A DNA stretch of 64,000 nt from Larimichthys crocea (Eukaryota > Chordata > Actinopteri > Sciaenidae): assembly GCF_000972845.2 (NCBI RefSeq), contig NC_040032.1, positions 13,090,002 to 13,154,001 on the forward strand, given 5' to 3'. Every line of letters starts with the position of its first letter. Position 1 is the first letter of the stretch. The translations under genes were made by a program, and so were the position numbers. Under the pieces are notes generated by a model, which was not told the origin of the DNA, ran no database searches, and saw only the letters and a list, made by a program, of their open reading frames with translations. Below, in pieces: positions 11,601 to 23,960 of this stretch.

Positions 11601-12792
11601 AAAGGGAACTGGCTCCATCTTTCATTTATAGAGCAAAGCCAAAACTTTGCTTTGAATTTTAGTGCATTGCTCGTTGTCTCACAGGCATTTGTCCAGTGAA
11701 GCATTTTCTTATTTTAACTGTATTACAGGAATTAGTTTTTAGAAGATAGTTATTTGATATTCTCTTGGTTTACTTTGGGTGCTATTAATCCTTATAGAAG
11801 AATTCAACTTGGGCTCAACTTCAGTAACGACTGGCTGAAGCGCTGAAAAACACATTCCTTTAGTGACAGAGTTCGTTTTATATGCAGAAAGAGTTCTCAA
11901 GGGACCTGATTTTGGGTTGAAACAGTAATGTCGTAACTTGGACACGGCAACACAGTTTGACTCAGACTGTGACCCACTCGTCTGAGGCCTTTGACGTTTG
12001 GTTCCCACCATCTGCAGTTTTGGGGGCGTAGTTGATGCCTCGACATGCTGCAAAAAGGGAATCGTTTAACAGATTGATTAGGATTCATGTTTGCTTGTTG
12101 CCAACAGAGCATGTAAATTGGATTACTTACCAAGTATTGCATTTATTTCTGTGCCATCAGGAATGTGGGTGACATTCTGCTACAGAATTTATCCATTTCA
12201 GTGACATGAACTCCTAATACACACTCCTCAATCTTCATCTTGGGCATTACGTGTACCTCTAGAACTAACATTTGTCTGCTTCACCTCCTCTCACTTTCCC
12301 CTGACTTGCCCAGCTTCCATTGCTTCCTGACCTGATCAGAGGTGGAATAAACCCACTGCTGCTAAATTGTTTGTGAGCCAGCCGTTCATAACCTTGGAGT
12401 GAGTGCCATTAGTTGGTCTTTAAACCTCTAAAACCATCCAATTTCACCTCAGAACAACGTATCCTAAGCTTCTAGGATTGTTTTCTTATTACTATTTCAA
12501 GTCATTTCGAGGCATCAGATTGAGGAGAACAAAAACGACAGAAAATTGATTTTACTCGACTAATTGGGTCAGAGAGAAGCTTAGTGAAGCGAGTGTGCTT
12601 TGTTCTTCAAAGCCCCTTTCCATTTTTTCCTAGCCATGAGCTAGGCTTTGTGCAGTGTTATTCATGTCATCGCAATGGGCAATATTTATAATCAAAACCC
12701 TATTATAAAAGAACACAATCTATTATGTAAATATTACTCAAACAGTCATTCTACAAGTGTTAAATAGTCCAACGAGAGAACAATATCTCTAA
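11601..12792. other. Non-coding stretch
   Basis: No gene recognised. Overlapping minus-strand frames near 11739-12142 are in different frames and have no recognisable domains. An AT-rich patch precedes the Tc1 relic. Confidence 0.45.
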
Positions 12793-13243
12793 CAGCCCTG
12801 ATTCCAAAAAAAAAGGGATATTTTGTAAAAGTAAATAAAGGCAGAATGCAATGGTTGCAAATAATTTGCAATCTGGGATTTAACCTACAATCTACAATCC
12901 ACAATATCGTTAAAAGCCTGAGATATTTGCATGTAAAGGGCAGGGCAGAAAGCCAATAGTGAATGCCAGTGATACATGATTGTATTAAGGTAATTAGTAC
13001 GCAGACTCTTGATCACTTTGGAAAATCACTGGCGGTAAACGCAGTTCATCGCTGCATCTAAAAATGCAAGCTAAGAGTCCGTAATGCAAAATACAAAAGC
13101 CCTATATTAACTGCATCCAGAAATGCTGCCAGCTTCTCTGGGCCCGAGCTCATCTGTGATGGACTGAAAGTGGAAAAGTGTGCTGTGGTCTGACATTTCA
13201 AAGTGTTTTTTGAAATCATGGGCGTCATGTCCTGTTGGCCAAA
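12793..13243 (+). mobile_element. Tc1/mariner transposon relic, 5' half
   Basis: The left end reads CAGCCCTGATTCCAAAAAAA and then GTAAATAAAGGCAGAATGCA, which I recognise as the terminal inverted repeat of an abundant fish Tc1-like element. Downstream follow remnants of the transposase gene: the second DNA-binding helix region and then the stretch coding for the catalytic core (around CTCTGGGCCCGAGCTCATCT at about 13138). The frame is broken by a TAA at 13059-13061 and by a one-base shift near 13085-13095, and about eight bases are missing near 13194 where the second catalytic acidic residue would be encoded. The match fades after 13243 and no right terminal repeat is present, so the copy is dead and truncated. 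Confidence 0.85.
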
Positions 13244-13471
13244 TTTACATTTCACACAGGATGCCAATTTTGCGCGGGGATCAGGGCTGTAAATAAACTG
13301 CACAGCTCCATAACCCAGCAATGAATGCAGATGAGCTGCTAAAAAGTTAGCTACCTCTGCATGCTCTGGAGATTTTGAGCAAGAAAAAAGGGCCTGAGTT
13401 CAATAGAAGCCAATTAAGACGGGAGCATGGCAGGTGCTGGCTTTTATCTTCCACATAAATAGGTTCCCATC
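13244..13471. other. Non-coding stretch after Tc1 relic
   Basis: No gene recognised. The first 60 bases might be very decayed transposon sequence, but the resemblance is too weak to call. Confidence 0.4.
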
Positions 13472-13488
13472 AAAAAAAAAAAAAAAAA
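13472..13488. repeat. Poly-A run of 17
   Basis: Seventeen consecutive A between CCCATC and GGTGTTTG. No retroposon body or target-site duplication was recognised next to it. Confidence 0.95.
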
Positions 13489-16144
13489 GGTGTTTGTGTG
13501 GAGATGCCGTGCTGAATGGGTACTGAAGACACCTGAAATGTGGAAATGAAAGCCTCACTCAATAGCAATGATAATAACACTAATTTGTTGATTGTATCTA
13601 TTTAACAGTTCCAAAAAGTTTTCCGGGAATGTATTTGCTCTAGATACGATGTGCTGAATATATTAAAAAACAGTTCTCCTATATTTTAAATGGGCACGTT
13701 TTAAAAGAAGTATGATACAGTATGATGTGTTCTGTAGCTATGGAGGGAGCTCTCCAACATTTGAATAAATCACCCTCATAAATGATGTCATTGGGGTTAT
13801 CTTGGCTTATGCTAGAGAACAGTGGAGACCCAGTGTTACACAGCGGAGGTGGAAATCTACAAGGAGGTAGGGAGGGCCCAATGAAAGACATTATTGAGGT
13901 GGATTGTGGGAAGTGCACCCAGTGTTTTGGTAGTTTGACCCTTACTTTGGCAATGAAGTCATGTCATCTTGGCCTCTACCTCATTTTGTCCTCTCTGTGT
14001 AAATACATTGAATTGATCGCTGAATAAATGCACATATTATCTTAGCTCTTATCTTGGATGCCAATAACTGTATTAGGATCTTAAACCAATAGATTTATAG
14101 TAAACGATGGTGGTGTAAAGAAACCCAGTGACGTCACCGAGGCTGAGACGCTCTGTGGTTGTTTAATCCAAGCAGAGCCTCCTATGTACGTCAGCCAGGC
14201 TCGCTCTGATAGGATTTCAACCTGTTGCACAGCGGCGCAGACCTTTGGTGAGGTGCAGTGACAGTGGCAGTAACTAGTGTCAGGAGGATAGTACTGTGAA
14301 GTGGAAAGTGTCATTGCAAAAGAATTCATCTATCAAAGTCAAAATGGGGCTATACAGAATAATCAGAGCTGCGTATTTCACCTCTTTCACGGTGTCAGAC
14401 AACTACCGCATCTCTCTATCAAGGGTCTGCCCAGACAATACCTCTTTTCAGCTCCATTCTCTCTCAGCTCAGGCAGATTTTTGGCAGCGATCCATGGGCA
14501 CATGAGAAAAGACTAGAGCGAGACCTTTAAGAACCAAGAGTCTTCACTGATCCTCTGGAGGAACGACACATCAAAATGAAATGTCGACCTCAGTTACTCC
14601 AACCTGAGTGAAGCGTTGATATGACATTGTTTCATTTGAGGTTGAGCTCAGCCATACTTATTAAAGTAATACCAGGCTTAAAGGTGAAAGTCGGTGAAAG
14701 CCTATAGTTAATGTTCCCCTGACTACACCAATACCTCCGTCTGGCATGTTTTAGCAGCTGCAGGATTTGCTGCCTCAACCCTGACATCACCTACGTGCAA
14801 GGTTGAAACTCTGTGGAACTTCATCTGATAAGGAGCTAATCTAATTCGAGCAACAAACGTAACAGAATGGCATGTCAGAGTCTGTCGAGGAAAAGAGAAC
14901 TTGATAGAGAACCGAGCATGAAAGGCATTAGGAAATTCACTCCCATTTTCTTCATCCTTTTAGATTTAGTGTGTGGAGAGAGGGGGATACGCTTTGTGTA
15001 TTTGGGATGCCTTGTCAATGTATAAATGAAGGATTATGGCCCATAAGTCATGGTGGTGCAGGATTTTTTCCTAGTAGTGCTTTATCCTTGCTAGTAGCCA
15101 TTAGAAAAGAAGAGAAAATGGGCCCCAGGGAGAGTGCAAAAGAACAGCTTTTATAGAATAACTTTTAGCCAAGATGGAAGTGGAAAGCATTTATCCACCC
15201 GTGTGGTTTAATAAAGAACATCGGGTGGGGGATACATGACAGGATAGAGGGATGACAAACTCTGCTCTGTCGGCTTGCTCTACAATGCATGTACTTCTGT
15301 AGCAGATAATTACAATTATGCCGCGAAATTTGATTTCTTGTCATATCACAGATGAGGGGAGAGACAATAGCATGCTGTCACCTTTTCCAGGGTGCTTGAC
15401 AAGAGCCATCTCTCCTTCAGATATGAAGACAAAGGCATGTGATAGCAAATCTGCCATCTGTTAGAGAGGGGAAAAGTACCTGGTGTGACAAGCTGCTTTT
15501 ACTCTACATCTGCTGTGTTGCAAAAGCTCCATCACTCTTCTCTGCACAAGTGCAACCCATCACATCTCTGTCTTAGGAGAGAGGTGTTGCCTGGGGCAAA
15601 AGAACGGTGCATAGAAGGAAAAGGAGACAGGGGGCATCAAGCGACGACAGCAGGAGAGATGAGACATCAATGCAGGAAAAATGGGTGTTGACTAGAAGAG
15701 AATCCCAGGGTGAGTCTCTACTAGGAATACTGATTGGCAAAAACTGAGCATCATCGGGCAGCTTAACCAAGGAATGGTGCTGTGAATGAGGAAACCCGAT
15801 ATAGGTTCCAAAGAAACAAAGATAACATTTTAACTTTTCTTTATGAAATAGTTTAAACTTGCACTTTTCCTGCGTTTGTAAGTCATGGGCATGAACCGGA
15901 TAGATCTGAGCCAAGAAACATTTAAGATGGATTGAAAAATCATTGCCCAAAGCAACTCCAGAGGCAAAGATGTGGCTAAGTGTAAATGAAAGTGTTGTGT
16001 TACAAGAAATGGCAAGTATCAATGGGGCCAAAATGCCTCTTAGTTGTTTTAGAAGTCTACACGCAGCAATTAGTGTAATAGAGATTGGCTGTGTATCAAA
16101 GAACACCTTTATCTGGAAGCTAGTTGGACCATGATGACAAAGGA
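13489..16144. other. Non-coding stretch holding the longest chance frame
   Basis: The 177-codon minus-strand frame (15573-16106) is the longest in the window but has no recognisable domain, is rich in Leu, Ser and Cys, and overlaps other frames, so I do not call a gene. At 15742-15816 the plus strand contains CTGAGCATCATCGGGCAGCT and GATATAGGTTCCAAAGAAAC, which resemble the N-terminal helix region of Tc1-like transposases. This could be the detached start of the Tc1 relic at 16145, separated by about 330 extra bases. Confidence 0.4.
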
Positions 16145-16740
16145 GGTGTGCAAGCTACTCCAAAAGTACAAGTCATTGGAGTGGAGTTAGATCAACCGCT
16201 GAGAAATGGAAAGAATATGGTGCGGCTGTAAATCTGCCTTAAGCAGATTCATCAACAAAAAGTGAGCGTGCAAGAAAAATACCAGTGAAAGAGACCCATG
16301 ACAACTCTGAGGGAGTTCCAAGTTTCACAGGCTGAGAATGGAGAAACTGTTCTTACAGCAACTCTTGCCCAAGGGCGTCATCAGTGCTTTATGGGGGAGT
16401 CACTCTTAAAAAAAACTGACCTGACATGACATCTGGGCTATAATTTGCCAGAAGTCTATCGATAGAAGGTTCTAGGGTCAGATGAGACCAACTGAGCTTT
16501 CTGACCATCAGACTAAACACTGTTACACTGCAGCAGTAAAGAGTTTTGAGGGCACACAGTGAAATTCTGATGGAAACCTGATGCAGCCTGCAAGAAACCT
16601 ACCGCTCACAAGAATAAAGCCACAAAAGCCTGAAGCTAAAGTTGTACAGGAGTGGCTGAAAAACAACAATGCTGATGTTCTGGAGAGTTCAAGAGTACAG
16701 AGTACAAATCTTGTTGGTAAATGTTATATAGGCTCTGTTT
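16145..16740 (+). mobile_element. Tc1-like transposase relic
   Basis: The plus strand preserves, in order, words I recognise from a fish Tc1-like transposase gene: AATATGGTGC..TGTAAATCTGCC (linker), GACAACTCTGAGGGAGTTCC, GAGAATGGAGAAACTGTTCT, TTTGCCAGAAG, GGTTCTAGGGTCAGATGAGA (first catalytic region), CTGCAAGAAACCTAC, AATAAAGCC and GGAGTGGCTGAAAAACAACA. The last codes for a WLKNNNADVLE-like stretch, matching the well-known segment before the third catalytic residue. The Pro-rich continuation is garbled, several frameshifts and a large loss between the first and later blocks are evident, and no terminal inverted repeats are seen. It is a non-functional fossil from a different Tc1 lineage than the copy at 12793. 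Confidence 0.85.
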
Positions 16741-18239
16741 AAAATGTTGCCATCATTATTTCTTTCTCTGCACTATAAATAACTTTCAAACTTTTTTCTG
16801 ACGGACTGTTCTGCCTTTGGGCAGCATACACAAGTAGACAACATGTCACACTCTGTTGGTTTTACTCATGCAAACCAGGGGATCAGAGGTCAGGCATCCA
16901 TGTAAACAGCTTAACCTATTGTATGTAACCTTAACTTCAGTCCGGCAAACAGACAGGTCAGCACATGTAAATGTAACCGCTGATGCATTAATGACTAAAG
17001 TAAACATGAGTCGGTCTCAGGTGTCACTGTGGCACACATGACTGAACGCCCAGATGCACTATAAGCCACAGCGATGAAGACCCAGACAGGCCCGGTCCAG
17101 TGCTATTGTGTCCTTGGCCATGGGAGGCTCACAGCTGACTGGTCTGCTCCTGCTCCCAGCAGAGTGCTGTATGTTCAGCAGGAAGCTACTGGAGGATGAA
17201 TAAGCCCAGAGCTCCCTGCAGGCTGTTGCTTATTAAATAGAAAGCGTTATGGCTCGGCCCGCTGGGCTACAAATATAGGCATTACCCCAGAATGCTGCGT
17301 GTTGTCTAGAACTCATCACACTGTCACTTCCTCTTAACCACAACCCAAGTCAATAATCAGCTGGTTTGTACTCCACTGGTTTGAGGCAGCGGGGATGAGA
17401 AGGGAGCACACAGCACTTCCAAACAACTGGGTTTGAGTTTTTGAACTATTGGCTGGACACAACAAGTAGTCAGCACTGACTATTTATAGAAAATAATCTG
17501 TATATTAATTGATATGGTAAATAATTAAACACCTATGTGTTGCATCCTATGGACCATAACTGAAAAACAGGGTGTCTTTATTGTTGTAAAACAGTACTGA
17601 ACTAAACTAAGAGAAAAAGATATGACCTATCCTGTCATCCATCAGCAGTCATGCATGTGAGTGTGTGTGCCTGTGGCGCAGCGTGCAGGCTGCAGCTGGT
17701 AATCTCTTAAATCACCAAGGGCTGAAATATGTTTCTCTTTACTCAGCCATCCAATATTCTAATCCAGATAGGATAGAAAAGCAAGGGCTAATCGTATTAG
17801 TGCGATCACGCTGACCACATGAGGACCAGCTTTGAGTGGATTTCTGAACACAGGTGCTCTACAATGTGGCATTACAGCCTCTAAGCCTCAACAAAGATCT
17901 GTTTCCATTACGCAACTGCCTTGACCCCGCGACCCTTCATATCTCTGTGCCGCACGACACAGAGCGCGACGGCAAACAGTTAGTGCAAATGAGCTGTGAA
18001 GAATAATATTTTGACATGCTGAATCTTAGTTGTCTGCTGTGGTAATGATATTAATTGTGGTGATGGATTTCCACTGTTCGGTCCGTGTTGGCCCTCTGTC
18101 AAATAGCAGCTGTGTTCTGGCTGGTTTCCTACTAACAAGAGCAATAACTATAACAAATACATAATTTTAAAAACCATCCATACCACATCTATAACAACAA
18201 GGACAGTGGAGAACAATATCATTGGGATCAGCCAATCAA
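16741..18239. other. Non-coding stretch, higher-complexity block at 17.08-17.32 kb
   Basis: No gene recognised. About 17080-17320 is GC-richer and free of repeats (GCTCGGCCCGCTGGGCTAC near 17252), so it is a candidate regulatory block. The rest is ordinary AT-rich sequence. Confidence 0.4.
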
Positions 18240-18500
18240 AATCCCTTTTATATATCCCATCCATTCGTTCATCCATTTTCCTACACTTATCTGGAATCAG
18301 GTGAAGAAGGTGTTCCAGATATTCCTCTCCCCAACAAAATTCCAGCTCTTATGTGGGATCCCAAGCCATTCCCTATAGCAAGGATGTCCCAGAGTCCCAA
18401 AAATCTCCAATTACCACCCATCATCAGATGCCTGGACCACCTCAGCTGGCTCCTTTTGAGGTTCTACTCTGAGCTCCTCGCCTCACCCTAAGGTCATGGC
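18240..18500 (-). mobile_element. Teleost retrotransposon-associated repeat, minus orientation
   Basis: The plus strand reads CCATCCATTCGTTCATCCATTTTCC, then CACTTATCTGGAATC, AGATGCCTGGACCACCTCAG, CTGGCTCCTTTTGAGG and GAGCTCCTCGCCTCACCCTA. I recognise this order as a common fish dispersed repeat. On the minus strand it ends in short GGAT/GATG repeats, a tail type known for Rex3/RTE-like non-LTR retrotransposons, so I infer a minus-strand 3' fragment. An 89-codon plus-strand frame here is incidental. Confidence 0.7.
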
Positions 18501-18619
18501 CATGGGATCAAAGGTAGATTGAATGGAAAATCAGTTTAGCACTCCTTTTACCACAGTGGTCTGGTACAACGTCCACATCACTGTTGATGCTACACCAGTC
18601 CGCCTGTCCATCTCAAGCT

Positions 18620-18900
18620 GATGAATATCAGGAACAGGTTCGGACCTTGTGAGCTACCTCATGGAATTTAGGAAACACTTGGATGTTATACCTCATTTTG
18701 TTTCTCTGTACAACATACACCAATATCCAGTTTCTTCGACAGCCGGCACAGCTGGAACACACAGCGTGTGCATGCAACCACTGTTTAATTGTTGTGTCTC
18801 TATAAATAATACTATAAAGAGTATGCGCCATATGGAAACTGTTCTGAGATAACTACTGTTATGATTTGGCGCTATATAAATAAAAGTGATTCAAATTGTT
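18620..18900 (+). mobile_element. Non-LTR retrotransposon 3' end, decayed
   Basis: The segment contains CCTCATTTTGTTTCTCTGTA, CAACATACACCA, TTGTTGTGTCTCTATAAATA and closes with GATTTGGCGCTATATAAATA. That closing string is, to my recognition, the 3' end of a common fish LINE-related repeat. It lies on the opposite strand to the fragment at 18240-18500 about 120 bases upstream. Frames of 67 codons on both strands do not resemble a reverse transcriptase, so only the untranslated end seems present. Confidence 0.6.
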
Positions 18901-20519
18901 TACAGAATGTTATTGTTATAGTTATCGTTCTTGGTTTGGACGGCTCTTTAGTTTAGATGAAGTCCTGACAAGTGTAATAATCAGAATACCGAACCCTGAT
19001 TGGCCAACAGCAGCCAAGTCAAATGAGGTTAGCTCCCCGCAGAGCGGCACAACTTCAGTTATTATTTAATGAGCATGGTGGATTGACTGGATAGAGTTAG
19101 CCCATACAAAAAGGGGACTTAAATCTCTCCCACTAGAACAAAATATAAGAACATCTTTGTTACACCTGTGAGAAAAGAAAAAGAAATTTTACTTGGTGAA
19201 AACTGGTAAAAGGTTATTTTAGACGAATTTTGCCGAATGTCTGAATAATAAAGTGATCTACACCTCCGTGTTTGCCGTTGCTTTGTCGACTTGCTCACAC
19301 TGTTCACTTTAATCCAAAGGAAATGTCTGAACACAATGGTTACATGCCAAGATCGAAAGTTGAAGCCTTTTCATATGATTTCTAAACTGGCATTGGTAAA
19401 AAGCTTTTAGCAAGCACTTCTCTTTTCCTAAGAAATCCTTACAGATGCATATATTTGAAATCACAATGCTTACTATACGGCTTTGCTGCAAGAATTACAG
19501 GAATGGGGGATGGTGGGAGTCAGAACAAAACTGGTTTTGTAGGCCGTATAGTAACTGTTAAATCGTGTGTTTTGCAGCTGCTATTCAAATCTAGAGCAGT
19601 TATGAATGTGTCAGCAAGGAGAGTACTTTTCACATTTACAATTTCCTTCTGTACAAGGTGACAGACTGGGGATGACGGCCTTAAAATGGAGTTACGCCAC
19701 CAGTCATTGTGAGTAAAAGCTCTATGTAAGCACCCACACAGCAGAAATGTACATTTGTGAATACCAGGCTGCCTGACAGACAGCATTAGCCCCTACAGCT
19801 GGGAGAAAAAAAAAGACAAGGCTGGTACAAAAGAGGTAAAGTAACATCTAAAAACTCTTCACATAATGCAGTGTAATGTCACGCACAGTCCAAATAACCA
19901 ATGTTTAGTTGTACACATCCAGGTCCAAGGTTGAATACACCAGAGAAAAAAGATGTAGCTGATTCCTTCAGGTGGATCCCGACTACAGCATCATCAGTTT
20001 ACCTCATGTTCAATTATTTTTTTCTCTGCATCAGGGGTGCTCATTTACAGTACATATGCTATGTACATGTTATCGACAAGCAAGACACTCAAAGAACAGG
20101 GAAACCTAGAGCGCTTAATGATGAGAGATTTATCCCCTCTTCACGTCTCATTTCTGCACGAATTCATTAAAATTTGTTTACAAGGGGAAAGGGTGTTTTA
20201 TTTTCTTCTTGCTCTCTTTAATTAGCGACAGCCTCAAGGTTGTTATATCTTCAGAAACAATATTAGCATAGATAAGCAAGTACAAAGAATTCGAGGGTTT
20301 GTGAAAGAAAAATGCGAAATTTTAAGTGGGCCAGCATTGCAGCAAGACATCAAGGAGGACAGATTGTTTTAAAAGACAACCATGTATAGCACCTGTCTAC
20401 GAGAGAAGTTAGGAATTAGCAGAGTTGCTTGTAAACCACTCCACCTCTTCTTTTAACAATCTCTGTTCCTTCACTTATTTCAATTTCCCCCCCTGCTCCC
20501 TTTTCCCCCTCCGTTTATC
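18901..20519. other. Non-coding stretch
   Basis: No gene or recognised mobile element. Overlapping frames of 60-90 codons on both strands lack recognisable content. Confidence 0.45.
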
Positions 20520-20640
20520 TCGCACAAAGTAAATCCCTGGCACTTTCAAACTAATTACCATTCTGACTGCGGCTAATTAATTTAGAAGTGGTTTACTTTT
20601 TTGTGCTGTGCAGCCCAGTAGCCCGTCATCTATAGTGGGT
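20520..20640. other. Candidate conserved non-coding element
   Basis: A short unique block has two homeodomain-type cores, CTAATTACC and CTAATTAATTTAG, separated by about 20 bases. It could be an enhancer core. This is inference from motif content only. Confidence 0.2.
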
Positions 20641-21799
20641 GCAGAAAGTGTTGCCTCATGTCTCACACCAGCTGTGCCTGTTTTCTCTACTCTGCTGGCT
20701 CACCAGTCTGCATGCATGAGGGGAGGGCAACGGGGCCAAAGCCAGACACTTTATCATGGCAAGGTGGAAAGCTATTGGAGATGACAGCGGCGGGTGGGGG
20801 GAGGGCATCTTGGCAGGGTTGTTTCATGCAGCCTCACTACAGAGACCACTGTGTGTTGAGGGAACTGGAACAGAGCTTCTCAGATAACCGTAACCGCTGA
20901 TGTGGTGAGAGGGATGTTCCAACACTAGTCTAACCAGTTCACCACTCCTAACCAATTATTCAAACAGTGATCCTAATACAGCTTACATGCAGACACATGT
21001 GCAAAGGTTGACAGAGTTGAAAAAGGAGTCATGTTGTCGGCTCAGTGGGTAACGGAGCTATTAGCTTTTGATATTTTCTGTGTTTTATTTTCAGTTACTT
21101 AGCCACAAATTATCTGTTAAAGCAAATATAAAAACCAAAGCAAAACAATGTCTCTAATAAAAGGTTGTTAAAGCAATTTAACATGACCATAATTTGAGTA
21201 AACATAATTATACTAGCTCTTTGTAAAAACAGAGTAATAGATGATGAAATAATCATTGTAATTGTGTAATTTTTTTTAAAAAGGCGCTTAATACCTGTTT
21301 TCTTTATCAGCTTTTTACTCAGGGTTTTTTCGTTTCTGGCCATTTCACATGAGATACGTGTATAGTATGTCTGTATTTGTGCATTTGTCACTGTTAAAAT
21401 TGGCTTTATTGGGATTGCACCCATCAGAAATGAGAATAAAAACATTTTTTCCCCCATTTGTTTTGGTTTGTTTTGGACAGTTGTGGATTTTTGTTGCCAG
21501 GCCACTGTCAGACAAATCAGATCACACCCCACCCACACAGTCCTGATGGAGTAAACAAGTTGTTTGGCTTGTTAGACAGCCTCAGATACTCTTCCAGTGT
21601 TATTGTTCAACTTTTCTTTCTCTTATTTATTCATGAATATACAATATTATAGTAAAATACTTGATTTTAAACCAGCTTTTCAGGTGCATTAAGCAATTTT
21701 TCAATTAAAAATGCCGAAACATTTGCTGGCTCCAGTTTCTCAAATGTGAGCATTTGCTACTTTAGTCTGTTTTAAATTATAACAGCCTCTGAGGAAAGA
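20641..21799. other. Non-coding stretch, AT-rich centre
   Basis: A 142-codon minus-strand frame (21110-21538) lies in AT-rich sequence. Its translation is rich in Ile, Lys and Phe with no recognisable domain, so I treat it as chance. A G-rich patch lies near 20790. Confidence 0.45.
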
Positions 21800-21850
21800 G
21801 AAAAATGCTAATGTCTCGAGGGATTAATAAAAGTCTCTCTTCTCCTTCTT
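21800..21850 (+). mobile_element. Short LINE-like 3' tail
   Basis: The words CTCGAGGGATTAATAAAAGT followed by CTCTCT match the 3' end of L2-type fish LINEs, which end near GGGGATTAATAAAGT with short repeats. Only about 50 bases are recognisable, so the call is tentative. Confidence 0.45.
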
Positions 21851-23575
21851 CTGAAGGTATTTTGACTTGACTTTTGTTGATAATGGCAAAATAATCAAAG
21901 TGGTGGACTTCATAGTCTGACAGACTGACTTTCTATCCCATGCCTCTAAAACCACGCAGTTTGAAGATGTAATTTTAGGCTTTGGGAAACTAAAAGGTAC
22001 TTAAATCAGAAAGTAATCGGATTAAAAATTTATGTAAATAATATTCAGTTGCAACCTTGGTAAAATGACACAAGGTTGTAATGCAAAGAATAAACTACCT
22101 CTGAGTGATCTGGAACCTGGATATGTCTACTTGTATCTGTTCTTGCATGAAAAACAAAAATTTGTCCAAAGACAGATCGACAAGGACAAAGAGAGGCAGG
22201 GGTATACATTTGCATATATCTGAAGTACCTTTATTAAGACCGCCATTCTGGAGAGTAAAAAACTTCTTTCACACTGATAAACACTGCTGGGCTTTAATAA
22301 ACAAAAAGACTGTTTAAATTCAGCAGCTGTAGCAGTGGTTGCAATTCTCTGCTGACCAAAATTACTTTTCAATGTACAAAGCAACAGACATTCTCAGATA
22401 AATGTAATTGCAGAAATCCCCCACCGTCTGTTCAAATGTTCTGTCGGCGTGAAAATAAATGGAGCCAATCTACATTTAAACAATAGAACTTATCTGGCAT
22501 GACTAGCATGTAACTAAACTTTTCTCTAATGGAAAATAAGCAAGGTTGAATGAGGGAATAACAGCAGGAAAATCTGGTTCACTGAACGGTCTTTCAGAAC
22601 GGCGGTAGATGTTTTATTCCGCTTGATAATTTAATTCCTCTTTAGGCAAAGTCAAACATTTCTCACAATGACTTTGTATTAAAATAGAGCCATGACTCCA
22701 TGATCTAATCGGCGTAAGCCTGCAGCAGTAATAACAAAGAGATGACACGATCAAAAGAGATAATCTCGGAGATACATCAGTCTAAACATTAATCAGAGAA
22801 GAACAGGCTCTGGTTTCCTGTAGGCTTCTACAGGCGGGGGGGACCTCAGTGATGGATGACGAGCTCCGTGCAGGAGATTCATCACTTACTTTCAGATGGC
22901 CTATGCATGCTCACATTTCATTAGCATCATAAATTATATCCCCCGAGGGAAGCCAGGTGGCCTCAGACAGAGACCTCACCCTCATGACAGCAGGAACGAC
23001 CACTGAGGGGTTGTCACTGTGTTCATGTCCCCGCCGTGCAGCACACAAAAATCATTGCATACCGTTTTGTAGGCAGCTGATCACGCAGAGGACGAACAAC
23101 AAAGGCTGAGGGTAAAGTGAGTTGACAGCCTAGAAGAAACCACTCGGCTGGTAGAACTGGGGCAGTGCACAGGTGACAGAAACCTTAAAATGGTCGCAGT
23201 CTTTCTTACTGTCAAAACTCAGAGCGGTAAAACTTTATTTTAGCAAACCAGAGGGCTCTCCAGATGATCTGTGATAATGAAACTATCCAGATATAGATGA
23301 CCGAACATGGCATTTTTATTATAAATCATACTGTTATACGCACAATTTAGTATTATATTGAATGTGATGGTCAGCTGCCCTTTTCACATGGAGTTTCCAT
23401 GTTATTTTGTAATATTAAAACACTCCAGAGGCTCTACAGATGAAAAATGGCTGTCAACTGGTGTTCTTTTTTCCCTAAAGGTTTCTCGAGGATGTTGATG
23501 ATGCAGTGCTTTGTAAGGGACAACCAGTGGACGATTTAAAAAAGGGGCAGAGGGAGTAAAACAGGTTTATGTAAG
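21851..23575. other. Non-coding stretch with candidate regulatory block
   Basis: No gene recognised. Between about 22600 and 22970 the sequence is unique and dense with ATTA cores (GATAATTTAATTCC, AACATTAATCAGAG, TTTCATTAGCATCATAAATT), resembling a developmental enhancer. The other parts are ordinary AT-rich sequence. Confidence 0.35.
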
Positions 23576-23960
23576 AAGAGATGAGATGAAACTTTAATGA
23601 ACCCCGCAGGGAAAATGCATGGTTGCAGCAGCAGAAATGCAGAAAAAAAAAAAGAACATCAAATAAATCAAAGACTGCGATATAGATAGTGATTGCAAGA
23701 AGCAGCAGGGTGCGGATAGAAAAACGCTAAATAAAGTTATTTCGATAAATAAAACCATTTATGTCTGTACTGAGAATTTTACAGGTGGAAGTCTGTTTAA
23801 TGTACGCTCTGCAGGGTGTGCAAATGTAAATATGCTAATGTGTGTTGAGAATTACATCTCCAGCTTACAGATGGGAGCGCATATGAGCAGGATGTGACAT
23901 TATGTTAAGCAACTTCATCCACAGCGCTGTTGCAACATCACTGTATGAACAGGTCAGGTG
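23576..23960 (-). mobile_element. LINE-like 3' region, minus orientation
   Basis: The plus strand begins GATGAGATGAAACTTTAATG, AACCCCGCAGGGAAAATG and GCAGCAGCAGAAATGCAG. This is the reverse complement of the L2-type LINE 3' end (its hallmark is the ATTGATCCC..AGGGGAAAT region). The following 300 bases (runs of short AAATA words, then CAGGTGGAAGT) also resemble the known continuation in fish. No reverse transcriptase frame is left. The right boundary is uncertain. Confidence 0.55.

Noticed and set aside
15573..16106. 177-codon minus-strand open frame
   Set aside because: Longest frame in the window, but no recognisable domain, overlapped by frames on both strands, and next to transposon debris. 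A chance frame of this length is plausible in 64 kb.
18222..18491. 89-codon plus-strand frame
   Set aside because: It lies wholly within a known type of fish dispersed repeat in the wrong orientation.
21110..21538. 142-codon minus-strand open frame
   Set aside because: Lies in AT-rich DNA. The translation is biased to Ile, Lys and Phe and matches no family I know.
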